Positions 51,450 to 64,000 of a stretch of DNA of 64,000 bases are shown piece after piece. The first letter of the stretch is position 1. Each line of letters begins with the position of its first letter. The notes beneath the pieces are model-generated. The model was given only the letters and a program-made list of their open reading frames with translations. It searched no databases and was not told the DNA's origin. The position numbers and the translations under genes were made by a program. This stretch comes from Blastomussa wellsi (lineage: Eukaryota > Cnidaria > Anthozoa > Scleractinia > Plerogyridae), in contig OX393568.1 in NCBI GenBank assembly GCA_947652115.1, forward strand, positions 4,574,017 to 4,638,016. The letters are read 5' to 3'.

Positions 51450-52275
51450 GGGGGTACTAGCATATGAAAGGGGAGGGGATGCTCGTCGTCTCGCTTAGGG
51501 GTGTAAATTTCGGGTTTTGGTCCGGCTCGCTTAGGGTGCAAAACGCCATTATATTTAGCCGTGAAGGTCAACTTGTTGGGTGATAAACTACTCCTCAATA
51601 GAGCGTTTTCACTCACGTGACCAAAAAATAAATCGAAATCCATTCAGTGGACAGAGTCAAGAAACTACGATATTATAGAAGAGAAATAATAATACACTTC
51701 TTCAAGTTTCCTAATACTTAAACTTCTCAAATGAATAAAACTCGCGATGTCGCGGCACAGGCGGACAATACGTTGTATGTGATTTACGTGACATAACGTA
51801 AGAGAATGTATGAGAGAAGTTCGAAAATTGCCATAAATTCTACGTGTTGAACTGAGAATGCAAATAAAAATGACTCAACTTGTGCTTTACTTGCGTTATT
51901 TGGATGTCTCTGTGGTCTTTCTGAGGTTTGCCCACGGGACAAACCTCAGAAGCAGCTTCATATTGCAAACCCAAAAAAATACTCAAGGCTGAAATTTTAG
52001 AATCAAAAAAATACCTGACATCAAAATTTCCAACCCAGCAAAATACAAGACTTAAATACGGGAGAAGTAAACAAGATTACAACGCTGAAAAGAAGTTCGA
52101 ATGAATATTTTTCTGATCCACTGATCGCAACGAAAACCCGAAACGAATAAGACCCCAAAAAATAAGTGACAGATCTCTTGACCCAAGAAAATACCGAGTA
52201 TGTAAATTTTCGACCCAAAAAAATACGTCGGACCCCCCGTCATGTATACTTCGAGTACCCCCCCCCCCCCACCTG
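51450..52275. repeat. Low-complexity motif tract with poly-C
   Basis: Repeated cttaggg.gt, aaaaaatac, aacccaaaaaa and a C12 run (52259-52270) recur in pieces elsewhere (5840-6260, 45040-45440). Open frames here (e.g. 51296-51643 on the - strand) are low-complexity by-products. Confidence 0.5.
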
Positions 52276-53211
52276 GGAGCCAGGTAAACTTATCCTTTGT
52301 TTATTCTAGAAATAACTGTATTAAGAGCATATTTGCAAAAAAATTGTTTAGAGACCTCTTTTTGGGTTGAACTACAAGTTCAGTAACCCGTTGGAGTCTC
52401 GACCGGTTGAAGGATTTTGACGAGATTTAACGTCCCGTGCACGCTAAACTAAACCAATCTGAAACGATTATTGCATATATTTGATAATTAATTTCATTAT
52501 TGTAAAAAAAATTGTCATTGCATTCATTTTACATTAGCGATCTAGAGTTCTGCTTAATCAATTCTTCTGTTCTCACATTCATTGATGCCTAACTAAACTT
52601 TCGTGCCCATGCAATGGTATTTCCTTAGCCAAAGGTTAGTTTTTCAAGAAAATGTCTGTGTTCGAGTCAGTCGACAAGAAGAAAACAAATTTGGTCATTC
52701 TTACCTGGATATGGGAAATAGCTGCCCTTGTGGTTGAAAAAAGAGTGCGTTTCTTCGAAGGAACGCTGTGCAGTCTGTGCACGATCGCTAGTCAACACTG
52801 AAGAAGTTTTAAAAACTCGAGGACAGATACATGAATATGCAACACGGCAACAAGTTGCCCTTTGTGTGCGGATTCCAGGGAAATGTCTGTCGCCACTCTG
52901 CTTTGGTAAAATTCCCCGTAAAAAATCTTTGTTGTTATAGCGTTTTCGTGACTAACTGTCGGACGTTAAATCCGCTATCATTCTAATTGGACGGAAATCC
53001 TTCCGTCTTTACGAACCCTTTGAATTAAACGTCAGAAAAGTCCCCTTGGTGTTTCGATCTCAGCCGGCAATGCCAACAAAACACAAAACACCGGAAAATG
53101 CATAATTATTTACCGTAAAATTCCATTTCCAGTGAAATAGTAAAAAATATGAACTGGAAAAACTATTTACACTAGCTGTTAGCAACCAGTGTCAGTTTCC
53201 CGCGATGTATG

Positions 53212-53260
53212 CAACCTCGTTCCCAGGGTCGTCTCCTTCCCTTCCCTGGGAACGAGGTTG
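53212..53260. repeat. Perfect 17-bp hairpin
   Basis: caacctcgttcccaggg and its exact complement are separated by 15 bp. It resembles a minimal MITE or a transcribed hairpin. Confidence 0.7.
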
Positions 53261-56200
53261 TAATATATGTTGTCTTTAGCGTTTATACTGCAGCGATGTC
53301 AAACTGGCAGTTTAAAGGCCGATACCGTAAGTTGAGTCATCTTTGGTAATGCAAAAAATCACCTTTAATTAATAGTTTACCAAGGTAAAAACAGCAGAGG
53401 TAACTACACACAAAGAAGAAACAAGAATGTCTTCCAGTGAGATAGATTAAAAATAATTATAATTGGCAAATTAAACTTGGACATTTTTTCTAACCTTTGC
53501 AAGATGCCATCCGCGACGGAGCTTTCTTAACCTTTCTGTACCGATCTTCCACTTATAAGGCGTTAATTAAAAGCCAGTTGAGAGACAAGACCACCCTACT
53601 TTTGACATTAATTCGGTTTACGTGAAAAATCCTTGACTAAGCGGTCTGAGTACACAAGTATTAAAGCGTTTTTTGTGTCTGTACCACTTCACGCTTGTGT
53701 CGACACATATGTGCATACTTTTTTAATTTGTTGCCGCCAAATTTGCGAAGGCAATTTTAGGAGCCGTTAAGTATTATCTCATTCCAACTCTGGCCCTGAA
53801 GAAGACTAGTTGATACCAGTCGAAATGGCGACCAAGCCCAGTAAAACTTGTCCACAACCAAGTGCTGTGGTACTTGCCATGAAATTTCAAACGACTGTCT
53901 TGCTATTCCCTTCGAGTGAGTGCTTAGTACGTGCATCTCCAAGCTCCGTGAGATCCGGCAAATAATTATGCTATATGATATACACTCTTCATAACGTCGT
54001 GACGTGTGGCCCTCTGTATTCAAAAACCTGGTGTTTTTAAAACATATAATGAACCCGGGGGAGAAGGTGGGCGGGAAAGCGGGTATTTGCTTTTGCGTCA
54101 TAAGTGTGGCGTGGAGTTACAAAACATCGAAACATTTGGAGTGTGCAAAAATTTGTGTCTTTTTCTGATCGAGTATCCTCACCCAAAGACCGCATCTTAA
54201 ACAAAACAGGCATACCGCGAAAACTCTAACTAACCCCCCCCCCCCTCCAATTTTCGAACATGGCGAAATCCTCTTTTTCTTTTCATCTTTCCCTTTTAAG
54301 TGCATTTAAGAATGTTAATTCGAATTGTTTTTTAATATCATACTATGAAGAGGAGGGAAAATTGCCTGACAAATAAAGCAAGGCGTGTAGCAGTAGCTCT
54401 TAGTCTTCCTCGCCCGCGCGTGTCCGCTTCCTAAACGGTCGATGCCAGTTTTCGCGACCAGAAAGCTGTACGGATCACGCGTGATCGACCCCAGAATCTC
54501 TGTTGCACCATCTCTTACCACGATCACGTAGATGTTTTTCCTAGCCTGCGTTTCACTTATAGGCTAACCGCAAACAAATGCAAACCGGAGTGAAAGCGGA
54601 CAATGAAGCTTTTAAGTCAGTTACAACCATTGTTATCACTTGGTGCAGTAATTAATAAGAGCAGATATGAATCGTCCAGTTCGAAAAGCTTGGTTACATC
54701 TTCCGCTTATGGGAAATCAGTTTGCCAGTCTCACAATTTCCTAGATTTTTCCGCGAAAGAAAGAGATAAAAGAAATGTAAATCTAGGCATGTCCAAGAGG
54801 TCTTTAGACTTTCTAAAAGTCGTTCGCTTCCCGTTTCCAGTGTGAACTCGACTTGTAAGCAAAGGGAATTTGCGTAAATTCACGGGCGGATCGTCGTAAA
54901 TCCACGCGTGGATGTCAATCATTAACGTCACTGTTAAGCCAAGCAATACATATAAATAATTTTTGAACAGCGTTTACATTGTTTTTAATTTTTGATATAA
55001 AAAATTCAGACATTTACGGGGCTTATCAAATTTTAATAGCCCAACGGAATGTCCGCATAAAAGTTTTACTTATGTTTGTTTTTCGATCACTGATACCGAT
55101 TTCGTTCACATTCCAGTTCCAGGAGTCCATGCCACTGTTTTACGTAGAAGTGGCGTTTGCCTAACCACAGCAAATTAAATTAAGAAATAAAACTTTCCAT
55201 CGAACAGTCTACGCCACTTATTAGCCAAGGCAAATCCTGTTAAAAGTCTTTGAACCGCAGTGATAATCGACCCGGAAATAATGCGCACAGTAAACCACAA
55301 AGGTCTTTCAAAAATAAACTTGTGAAATGTAAATAAACGCGAACTATTTTTATGTTTTATTGTTTTTTTTTCTTAATGTAAACGTTTTTATCAGATTAAA
55401 GAAGAAAGGTCTCTCGTAGATTTTTTAAATTTATGTTTTCTTACTTTCGATGTTAATAAGCAGGTTTTCAATTTCTCATGAGTGACGTCATGATTCAGCA
55501 GGAACCGGAATGGCGGACGATTTTCTTCAAGCACGAAAGTTGGCGTTCCTAAAACACTTTTGAAAGGAAAACATCGCCTAGATTCCCTCGATTTATCTCA
55601 TAACCGGCTAATGTTTTTCGAGTCTCGCTGGGTCCACTAATTTGCATTCTATTTTCGGACTTAGTCATTGACAGGTATTACATGGCATTAGAGTTCGACT
55701 AGGAATTATCATGATCTTTAATAGAATACTATAAAAATTAACTTTAAATTAATTAGACTGCAAAGAGCCGCTATTCTCATTTCTCTCAGTGAGGAGCGCA
55801 CGACACTAGAACTGCGGTATTGCTCGCAGCAAACGTTTTTCATCTCAGCATATTTCTTGTCCAAATTTTTAATTCGTCAAAATAGGATGATCAGACAAGT
55901 ATGGCGAATTTGTCGCCGGAATTATTAGGATGCGAATATGAAGGGGGTTTACTCGATTGCTTTACTTTTACTACTCAAGATATATAATATTGGTTATTTC
56001 TTTGAACATCTATGAACACGCGGAAAAAAACAATCGCAATGTAACTCTGGTTAAACGAAATGGAAATCTTGCTACCGTAGAAGAGCGTTTAAGGGAATCG
56101 ATCAATACATGCTGTCGCGTGCGGATGGCAATTGACGCCACAATGCAAAGCCACTTTATCAGCTAATGTGGATTTTACATTGTTAAAAGATTTTAAATTG

Positions 56201-57232
56201 TTTCTAATTGATTACACGTGAAAAATTTTTAAACATTTCCTTACCCGCAGCATGCTGTTATTGTTGCTATATGCAGCGCTTTGTCAACATTGAATCTTTA
56301 TTTATTTTTGTCTTTCGATCACTGATACCTTTCATCCCCTTTCCAGTGCCACGCCGGTGCACCCTTTGTTTTAAGGCGGCATTTGCGGTCCATGTTTGGG
56401 GATAATTTTCTAGTTGGGGATCATTTGTGGTCCATTTTGTCATGTCCTGGGTGGAGCCCATGTTTGGTCCATTTCCTGGTACATCAGTCAACATTTCCCA
56501 GACCACCTAGCTCGAGGACTGTGACAAATGGACCGTCTCTTTCACGAAGTCTTCCTTTCCCGGCTTCCTTTTCGGTTCTGCCCATGTCAGTTATTTTCAG
56601 CTTGCAATTGGTGATATTTTATGAACACTGCAGGGAAGCCCTCGTAAAACTTTCTTTACTGTTTGAGAATCGAATTATGCCAAGGACGTGATTAGTTTTG
56701 GAAATTAAAAGGAGGACAAGGCGTGTTATTTGTTCGTTCATTGGCTTCTTTTCAAGCTTCCCTGTTTATTTTTCCTGTTAAGCCATGGGCACGTATTTCA
56801 AATGATTGTTCCAGGACTACTTAGGTAGATAGAAATTGAATAACGGTAACAGTTCTGGCTGACTAAAGATAACTAAGATACTAACTGAAGTGCTATGTGA
56901 TCAGAACTTTAATTTACTTATGAAGGTAGTTGATCTCGTGATACGTGCTTTGCCGATTGGCTGGGGTAGCAGGGTTGCGATGTCTCATTGCATTTTGTTG
57001 GCTTTGCCAACCGGGGTAACAAATCAAAATAGAATGCAGGAATCCTCACTTCTTGTTTGTAAAGCCACATGCAAACACCGGCAAAAGGTTTGGACAACTC
57101 GATCTGAAAGTACAGTCAACAGTACTACGGTCAACGAGTTGTAAACTTTCTCTCTCACCGGGACGTACCGATATATGAGGTGCCTAGTGTTGGAGACGAA
57201 AAATTGCTGCGCTTGACTAGTCAGCTCATTGC
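53261..57232. other. Intergenic stretch with a diverged duplication
   Basis: No gene recognised. Around 55060-55160 and 56290-56400 the order tttcgatcactgatacc ... attccagt.cca ... gcatttgc-like recurs, suggesting an old direct duplication about 1.2 kb apart. Confidence 0.4.
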
Positions 57233-57606
57233 TAAGGCTACGTCCACACTAATCCGGATAAATTTGAAAACGCAACTTTTTTCTCCGGATTGGCCTTCCG
57301 TCCGGCACTAAAACGCCGTTTTCGGTCACCGAAAACGGAACCTTTTAAAAATGCTCTCTAAAGTGAATAAATTTGAAAACGCTGGCTTGGTGTGTTAGTG
57401 TGGACGGCGAAAACGGAACATTTTAAAACGGTGACATCAAAACAATCGAATAAGCATGTAGTTAAGCGTTTCTTGCGAGTCAGCGTTTTAAAATCGGTGG
57501 CGAAACAATTTGAAAACGGTATAGTGTGTACGCAAAACATTTTATCCGCTTTCGAGGCGAAAACGCCGTTTTCAAATTTATCCGGCTTAATGTGGACGTA
57601 GCCTAA
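57233..57606. mobile_element. MITE with GGCTACGTCCACA termini, about 374 bp
   Basis: The ends aggctacgtccacact and their complement continue inwards through ccggataaatttgaaaacg with few mismatches. The interior repeats gaaaacgg / ccgttttc words. No target-site duplication was resolved. Confidence 0.75.
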
Positions 57607-57879
57607 GTTATCTATTTTTCTTTGTATCGTGCTTTCACCGTCGCTGTCCAATGTTCAATGTATTCTGATACAAGTTCGCGTGTGCTGAGCGCCCGTTGTC
57701 AGAATAAGACGATTAGCTTGCTACTGGCTACTTAAAGCTTAATTAATTATAAAGATTAAAACGGCTGTCAGGACAAACGCGCGCTGTCCGCATTACAGAG
57801 GTGCCCATCAACATGATCAAGATACAGTTGACTGTACCGGCCCCATGTTTAGCCTGCGTGGCTGGCGGTTTATTTTGGT

Positions 57880-58380
57880 AGCGCGCTTGATCGAAACAAG
57901 CAGTGAAGGCCGCGATATCGGAATCCGAGAGGGCCTGAGTTAGAGCGCAGTGTATAACCACTTCGCTCTAACTAAGGCCCCTCGCTGCTTCGCCTCTCAG
58001 TTTCGGCTTCCGGTTTCGCGGCTTTCACTGCTTGTTTCGATCGAAAATAAACCACCACCTTGTTTAAGACAAAAATATCGTCAAATACCTACCCAGTTTA
58101 GGACAAAGCAAACCGTTTTAGACTATAGGGCTAATGCATAGTCCTGAAGATGGTATCATGTTTATTGATGACGGCTAAATAAATACTGATTAATGTTTCT
58201 TTTTGGATTGCTTAAAACTAGACGAAGTCTTGAAGTCATACCTTGCTTAGGGCGGCTCCAGCCCTTATTAGGACAGGACACAAATTATATACCGTGTTCA
58301 GGACTGAGGGTCAAAAACCGTACAGCAGCACGTCCCCGTATAGCACATATAGGGGAGTACCCCTCTTCACCGAGTACCAG
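57880..58380. repeat. Mixed repeat block (relatives at 4895-5035 and 15830-16215)
   Basis: The first part shares vocabulary with 4895-5035. The second (about 58040-58380) is the opposite-strand relative of the acagggtat tract at 15830-16215. Confidence 0.4.
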
Positions 58381-59306
58381 CCGGCAGTCGGCTCATGGCT
58401 CGAAATGGATGAGGCCAGTCATTCGACCACTGATGTCCAAAAGTTAATGATTGTTTATCGCTGGTGAAAGTTTTAAGAAAAATTACCAAGAAAGAGTTAA
58501 ATGGAAAAACGTTGCTTGTTTTGCCACCTTCCTAGAAATTGGCAGATTTGCTTTATATTTCATCTCATTCTTAACATTTCTGACTGGGCATCAATTTCGT
58601 TCTACGTCCTTTTGACTTTAAAGGTTGCTTCAAAGTGACGGGCATCGAATTTGGTTAGGGCCGGTTTTCTCGATCTTCGTGCTCATAGTTAGTATACTCT
58701 TCGGTTGAAACTAGACTTTGTTTCTGTCATTCATGATCAGTGGTAATTCTTCCAGCAGTCTTCATGTTCTGTTAATCTACTCTTTCAGCGCTTCATATCA
58801 TGCACTTATTAGCTCAGACAGAGGATTTTCATCTCTTATAGCGGATTAGATGCCATGAATGAAGTCGGTCATTTTAATTTGGCAATGTAGCCTGTAATTT
58901 ACAGAGTTGATAGAACTGAAACACAACAGAGGTCACAATAAACTGACAAGAAATAAGGATGGCTTCGAATGTAGGAAGATTGAGAAGGATTGCAGTTCAC
59001 AAACTTGAAATCTTATATCTTTTCAAGCTGTCTCCTCTTTCTGAGCATTGGTGAGATTATGCCCTCCCCTGGAGTATTCTATCAGAGACCCTCTTGAGGT
59101 TAAGTTCTGTTTTTAATAATGACCTGGCGTTTCAAGTCGGGGCTCGTGTACGCATGGATTGTGATAGTCTGAATATCGCCTCCCAGGGGCAACTCACAAG
59201 AGGCATCCAAACCTCAGACTGGGAACATGACCGCTGAACCTGAATAAAAATGCTTTATCGTCTGCTTGATAGGAATTTGTCGCGACGAACTGAATTCAGA
59301 CTATGC

Positions 59307-59494
59307 TATAAGCCAATTCGGAGTTTCAAAAAATACGTGCGTGCGTCGGGATAAAAAACTAGCACATAATTTTCTTCTTTTGTCATTCAAAATATTTGCT
59401 CGAATTTGAATTCAAAATCTTTTGTATTTTTAATATATACTTGATTTTATCCCGACGCGCGCAAGTGTTTTTTGAAACTCAGAACTGGCTTATA
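59307..59494. mobile_element. Foldback MITE, 188 bp
   Basis: TATAAGCCA..TTC.GAGTTTC on the left and its inverted copy on the right, continuing through gcgtcgggataaaa. The ends TATA are symmetrical. Confidence 0.75.
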
Positions 59495-59879
59495 GTGGTT
59501 ATTTTAGACACCAATTTTCAAAACGTCGTACTTTCCTATACTATAACGACAACTGTTTTTCTCGTAGCTGGGGCTGAAAAGAAACTTCACACCATGGTGC
59601 CGCCTGATGCTTTTCAAATTCAGTTTCGCAAAACAAGAAATAACAGATGTTGCATGTTTCTAGGGTAAAGGTCTGTAACATTTACAGTTGACAGTTTACA
59701 ACCGATCAGCAAAAATTAATTGTTTTAGTGAGTTGTTATTCCAATAATCCCGATGCTTCTTTTTAAGACCTAATCTCCGTGAGAAATTAGTCGCGTTTCT
59801 CCATCAGCGCCTTTAATGGTTCTTACACAGGAACCGATAATAACATACCCCTGCGAAGATCCGTGAAGAATCTGATTGG

Positions 59880-60185
59880 TTATTTCAGTAATCCATTTAA
59901 ACCAATCGGATCAGACACATCATGGACTGGATTGGAACACCCCTCTGTCACAGACCCAGTGGAATATTTATCATCACTGGGTTTTCGGGAAAAAAGTCAC
60001 CGGGTTGGATAATTTCCCAATGGGTCAGCTCGTTTTCTATTTTATTGTTATTTTTTTGAAAACAAAATACGCTGGGTCACACCGCACAGTCACTGGGTAA
60101 AATCAAAACATTCACTGTGCACTGGGGTTGACTAAGTTTCCGCTGGGTAGGAGTTTTGGGTAGGGGAAAATAATCCCCTGGGTAG
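59880..60185 (+). repeat. ctgggt-rich degenerate tract
   Basis: About ten occurrences of ctgggt / cactgggt-like words at irregular spacing. No coding or RNA structure was recognised. Confidence 0.4.
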
Positions 60186-60193
60186 GGTTTCAG

Positions 60194-60512
60194 TATAATT
60201 TGGTTTTATCAACTGGGTTGATAATGTGAATTGGCCACCGTAAAGAGATTCAAGAGCTGACGTTTCGAGCGTTAGCCCTTCGTCGGAACGAATCAAGGAA
60301 TTGTGGGCCGTGTGTTTTTTATATACAGAGAGATGGAGCTTCGCTATTGGCTGGTGCCTGGTAACGTAAAACAACGGAATAAATTAGTTGAATGAAAAGA
60401 CACAAATTTAGAACAAAAAACAAATTTAGAACAAAAATTTATTTTTCAAATTGGCACTCTTAATCCTCACGGTATCAACTAACGCTTTTCATTCAACTAA
60501 TTTATTCCGTTT
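60194..60512 (-). mobile_element. Penelope-like tail, copy D (longest), with hammerhead-like motif and inverted ends
   Basis: The core matches copies A-C. Further out, gaataaattagttgaatgaa (about 60376) is inverted at about 60487-60507. On the - strand the hammerhead-like fold spans 60247-60294 and the open peptide reads SDEGLTLETSALESLYGGQ. No RT or GIY-YIG coding is attached. Confidence 0.6.
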
Positions 60513-62640
60513 GCAACATTATTGATAGGAGAAATATTGTGCAAGATGTGAAATATTTTGCCATCCTGTAAAACTAAAACTTTTCATATTCTTAATGATT
60601 ATGTCAGCGGTGAACCAGTGCAGTCTGAAAAGAAAGTTTTTGCACTTTTGGGAACACTGGATGGAGATAAAGAACTCTCTACGGACTAGGTGGCCGCCGT
60701 TCTGATCTAAACCCACGATTGGTCAAGATAATTTGCAATTCACGACCAGTTTTTGACGATTAAATAGATTTCGCTAACAGTATATTGTCACCGTGATCAA
60801 AAGTATGCGATGTCTGTATTTGATTCTGCGTTCGTCAGTGTTAATTGTGACCTTTTTTGCTTGGGCGTATTTGTCCAAAAATTATTTATACAGAGACACG
60901 CAACTATTTGAAAATTTGAGGGCACATGGTCTGTAATGGGCAACAAACAGTCCAAGCGAAAAAGGTCTACGGAGAAAACGGAGAAAAATCAGTTCTATGT
61001 GAATAATCCCGGAACAGGGAAATAATCAAGTGCGCTGAAGAAATGAAAACTTCTTTATTTATCTGATGAAAGATCATAAATTTCCAAAACGGGAAATGTC
61101 GCTTTTTCGGGCCGCAAACTGAAATGAATTAATTAGGTGCCATGTAAACGATCGACAAGTTCAAGGTGTTAGAGATCAGAATAACGCAAAGGACGGCGAG
61201 TGGAAAACTCAAGGGTGAGGCGTTTGAGAAATAAAAGCGAAGGAACCAAACGCTCAGCCTATTTTGCCCAAAACAGCAGGCTAGCTCGGATAAATTCTAA
61301 TCGCAGAATTTTGAAGAAGCATAGGCCATTTTTCGCCGTTCTATTTTCCCAGCGATTATTCTGCCGGCAGATATTTTTTGAACCTAATAGGTCCCGGTAA
61401 AATAAGGTGTTCGTCCTGTTATATTTAAATAACAACGGACAAGGCGGCCATGTTGTTTTTAAAAAAAATCTTTTGTAAGGCAAACCAGTATGGTGGCTAT
61501 TACGTCAAGTGAACAGTCTCTGTAAGCGCAGAAATGGCACATTTAGAACAAATGTTAGAAACGAAGTTTATGTAAAAATATCAAGTAATAACAAAAGCGC
61601 AACAATCGTCATAATAGTTGCAAAATAAAGTAGAAAAGCGCAGAAGGTTATAACAATTAATACAAGCGTATTTTACCGAGCAACATTTTGAGCAGAACAG
61701 ACAATTTTACGAGCATTGCCGGGAGGCAGAATAAGCTAATTCCTAGAGCAGAATTTTTCCAGACCTGGTGACAGCTAAATATTTTTGATTTGGTGATGGA
61801 TCATTGGACACGGGTATTGCCTTGCAAAATACTTTCTGCTTTAGATGTGAATAATGTTCAAACTTTTCAAAATCAATAATGGTCAAAGCTTTTCCGAGCA
61901 GATTAATAGCAGAATAAACACTATATCAGAACAGAATTTCGAGCTGACTATGCAATTTTGACAAGTACTGCCGTCGGGTACCAACCTTTAAGGCACGCGC
62001 GCGCTTATGTCTATCACGTGGAATAAACTTAGATCGAGAGGCCGCCTTCCTTTCCACTAGCAGCTAGTTGTAGCTGTTACAAGGGCAATTTAAGAGTAAG
62101 GTGAGCTAACATTCAACAGTCAGTGTCCTGTGCTTTAAGAAGATGTTTCAGCTTTTTCTGGATCACTTTCTCACGCGTGTGTGACTGCCTTTTATTACAC
62201 GCACGGACACCCACGTTGTGTCGCGCGTGAATGCCATCTTGCTCAAGAAAAACTAATGAAAACGATTTTTTTTTAAACGGCGTCACAGAGACTCCCATAA
62301 ATCTATACCACAACAATTATATATGTCAGGACCACTTGACCGCTTGACTTGTGCTGTTCTTTAGAGTCCATTTTTCGTTCTCAGCTAATCTGTGATGATG
62401 CATTCAAGGCATATTCATGACTCATTGGTCGGTGGGCTTTTGTCATCCATAAACACGTTCCCGTTCGCTGCGTTCTTTGTTTTAACATTTGCATTTGTTT
62501 GAACCATCGCGCATTCTGATTGATGGGTCCTGAAAACCACCAACCGGACATGTGAATTACAACACTGCGAAAACTTCATCTTGTTTCGAGAGCTCGGATC
62601 CAAAACGCTCGAAATAAGCATTTGAATCTCCTTCAATGGG
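60513..62640. other. Region upstream of the STOX exon; no gene seen
   Basis: AT-rich, with no recognisable exon on either strand. The last few hundred bases before 62641 are the likely promoter of the storkhead-box gene, but no core element was identified. Confidence 0.4.
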
Positions 62641-63028
62641 ATGAGTTCGAACGCGAAATCCGTCCGAGACAGAACTCCGAAATGTTCGATTGTCCTGAGC
62701 AATGTGTTAGCAGTTGTGTTTCGACCGACTTCGACGGCAGTTCGACATCACTGCGAACATACATGTACCCTCGGCAGCGATGTCGAGAGTCATTCCAAAC
62801 CGGCGCATCAACTTAGCGGATTGGAGCTATTCGATCAGTTTAAGGAGTCAAATCGATCGACAATGCTAACGAGGTTGACGGAAAGCTTAGACGAAATTCG
62901 CCTCAAAGGATGGGTTTTTCCGTTCACCTTGCTGATCAAGGGACCTCATGAAGATGTCGAGGTCATCAAAGAAGCTTGGAGACGCCATTTTCTCCGCAGC
63001 CCTGATAACTTTGTTATCCGAGACATAG
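62641..63028 (+). CDS. Storkhead-box (STOX) protein, first coding exon (partial gene)
   Basis: ATG at 62641 (G at -3) opens 129 codons ending DIG at a donor, ATAG|GTAAGA, phase 1. Residues about 14-27 (KCSIVLSNVLAVVF) and about 59-129 (LELFDQFKESNRSTMLTRL, TESLDEIRLKGWVFPFTLLI, EAWRRHFLRSP..FVIRDIG) follow the pattern of the N-terminal region of vertebrate STOX1, which precedes the winged-helix storkhead box. The leftover G would complete Gly before the DV that starts the next part in STOX proteins. STOX proteins are nuclear winged-helix regulators. The DNA-binding domain itself is not in this window. Recognition rests on pattern memory, not a search. Confidence 0.65.
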
Positions 63029-64000
63029 GTAAGATTATTTTATTGCTAGCAAATTAATTTCATGTTCTGAATTGGCCATCCCCTTCGATTACCATCAGCC
63101 TAAAAAATGTTTTTTTTGTATTGGCCAGTGGGCTGCAGTATTCCCTCGCTTTGAAACTGATATGGCAATTTTTTTCAATTGTAGCTATAACTGGGGTTTC
63201 CTAAAAGTAATTTGCCTTTAATTGAACCGACGGAATATCGGTGGGTTGATATGCGGTCAAATTTGCGACTATTTATTGAATCAGTTACATCTCTGTCCCT
63301 CGCAAAAATATTATCATTTCCCGGATCTGGTTGTTGTAAATAAACTGTAATTCGCTGGATTTATATATGCGAGCAAGGTATTTTAGTTTTGTTATTGGCA
63401 AACAAGTGTGTGAGACAGGTGCAATAAGAACGATGGCACTCGAAAAGCCGGGCAGACAATATTGCATAAGGTTGTTTTGAAATATAAAGGCCCCCAGAAT
63501 GTTCTCGCTTCTGTCACACCGACCTTCAAAAAAAAACTTAAATACAATTAATTCAAACGCTTTCGAATGAATAAGCGATCTCTGATCGCGCACCGTTCAC
63601 TGTTCTCTTCAATATTCATCGTATGTTGAAAAACAGTAATAAATTATTTAGCGCGTGTTTCAAAAGAACGACAAAACATCTTGCTGGACATCATTACACC
63701 TAATCTTGCCTCGTTTGAGGCAAGTTTACTTTTTCGTTGCTAATTTGAATTTTCTATTAAAGAAAATTGACAACAGGTTTTGGTTGAGTGCCGAAGAATG
63801 GTGCTAAGTTTTCAATTAAATAATATTTATACGGTTGCTATTACGATGAGATCCGGTGCAATTACATCTTTCAATAAGGAACTTTTCATAAAACTGTAGT
63901 GAATAACTTGCAATTAGAAATCGCTCCGCGCTGAAATGCTGCGATTCCCATAAACAGATAAACAACCCTCCCAACAGTTTCAATCTGCCGTTTGATCAAA
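63029..64000 (+). other. Intron 1 of the STOX-like gene (to window end)
   Basis: It follows the donor at 63029. No second exon beginning with the expected Gly-Asp/Ser-Gln-Phe region of the storkhead box is visible, so the intron continues past the right edge. Confidence 0.5.

Noticed and set aside
51296..51643. 115-codon frame on the - strand
   Set aside because: It lies in a low-complexity motif tract whose vocabulary recurs at several other non-coding places in the window.
54603..54845. 80-codon frame on the + strand
   Set aside because: No domain, and the antisense frame is equally open; a chance ORF.

Overview
This is eukaryotic nuclear DNA, almost certainly from a hexacorallian anthozoan and most likely a stony coral. 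The evidence is AT-rich sequence with short coding exons, GT-AG introns, a dense background of foldback/MITE elements, tRNA-derived SINE heads, Penelope-like tails, and a PAN/EGF/fibrinogen-like secreted protein of a type familiar from coral skeletal-matrix gene lists. There are no operons or bacterial signals.

Layout. (1) 148-6739, + strand: a five-exon gene for a secreted PAN/apple + EGF + fibrinogen-like protein (348 aa), reconstructed exon by exon with matching phases. Its introns hold nested repeats and a possible chromodomain first exon. (2) 9854-10129, - strand: a small single-exon CYSTM-like tail-anchored Cys-rich protein. (3) 13663-13734, + strand: a tRNA-Trp(CCA) gene with a Pol III terminator. 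(4) 19818-43207, - strand: the main locus, a seven-coding-exon SPARC/osteonectin-family gene. Its third exon is one open 10,443-nt coding exon of 9-residue Thr/Ser/Pro/Glu/Asp repeats. The spliced protein is 3748 aa: signal peptide, short acidic segment, about 3,480-residue mucin-like domain, 10-Cys follistatin-like domain, extracellular Ca-binding (EC) domain with two EF-hands, and a short C-terminus. (5) 43.2-62.6 kb: no gene recognised; MITEs (two with exact 8-bp target-site duplications), SINE remnants, a LINE reverse-transcriptase C-terminal fragment, and a Penelope-like tail with a hammerhead-like fold. (6) 62641-63028, + strand: the first coding exon of a storkhead-box (STOX) protein running off the right side.

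Main idea. The giant exon is bounded by phase-1 introns on both sides. Skipping it keeps the frame and leaves an ordinary 267-aa SPARC. The locus may therefore encode two very different matrix proteins, a canonical small SPARC and a giant anionic mucin-SPARC, chosen by one splicing decision. A second secreted matrix-type gene (PAN-EGF-fibrinogen-like) lies about 13 kb away, which fits an extracellular-matrix or biomineralisation neighbourhood, but that is inference.

Limits. Splice sites were read by eye from consensus, phase and domain continuity; no transcript data were available. UTRs, promoters and transcription starts are not resolved. Family names of repeats are structural descriptions, not database matches.
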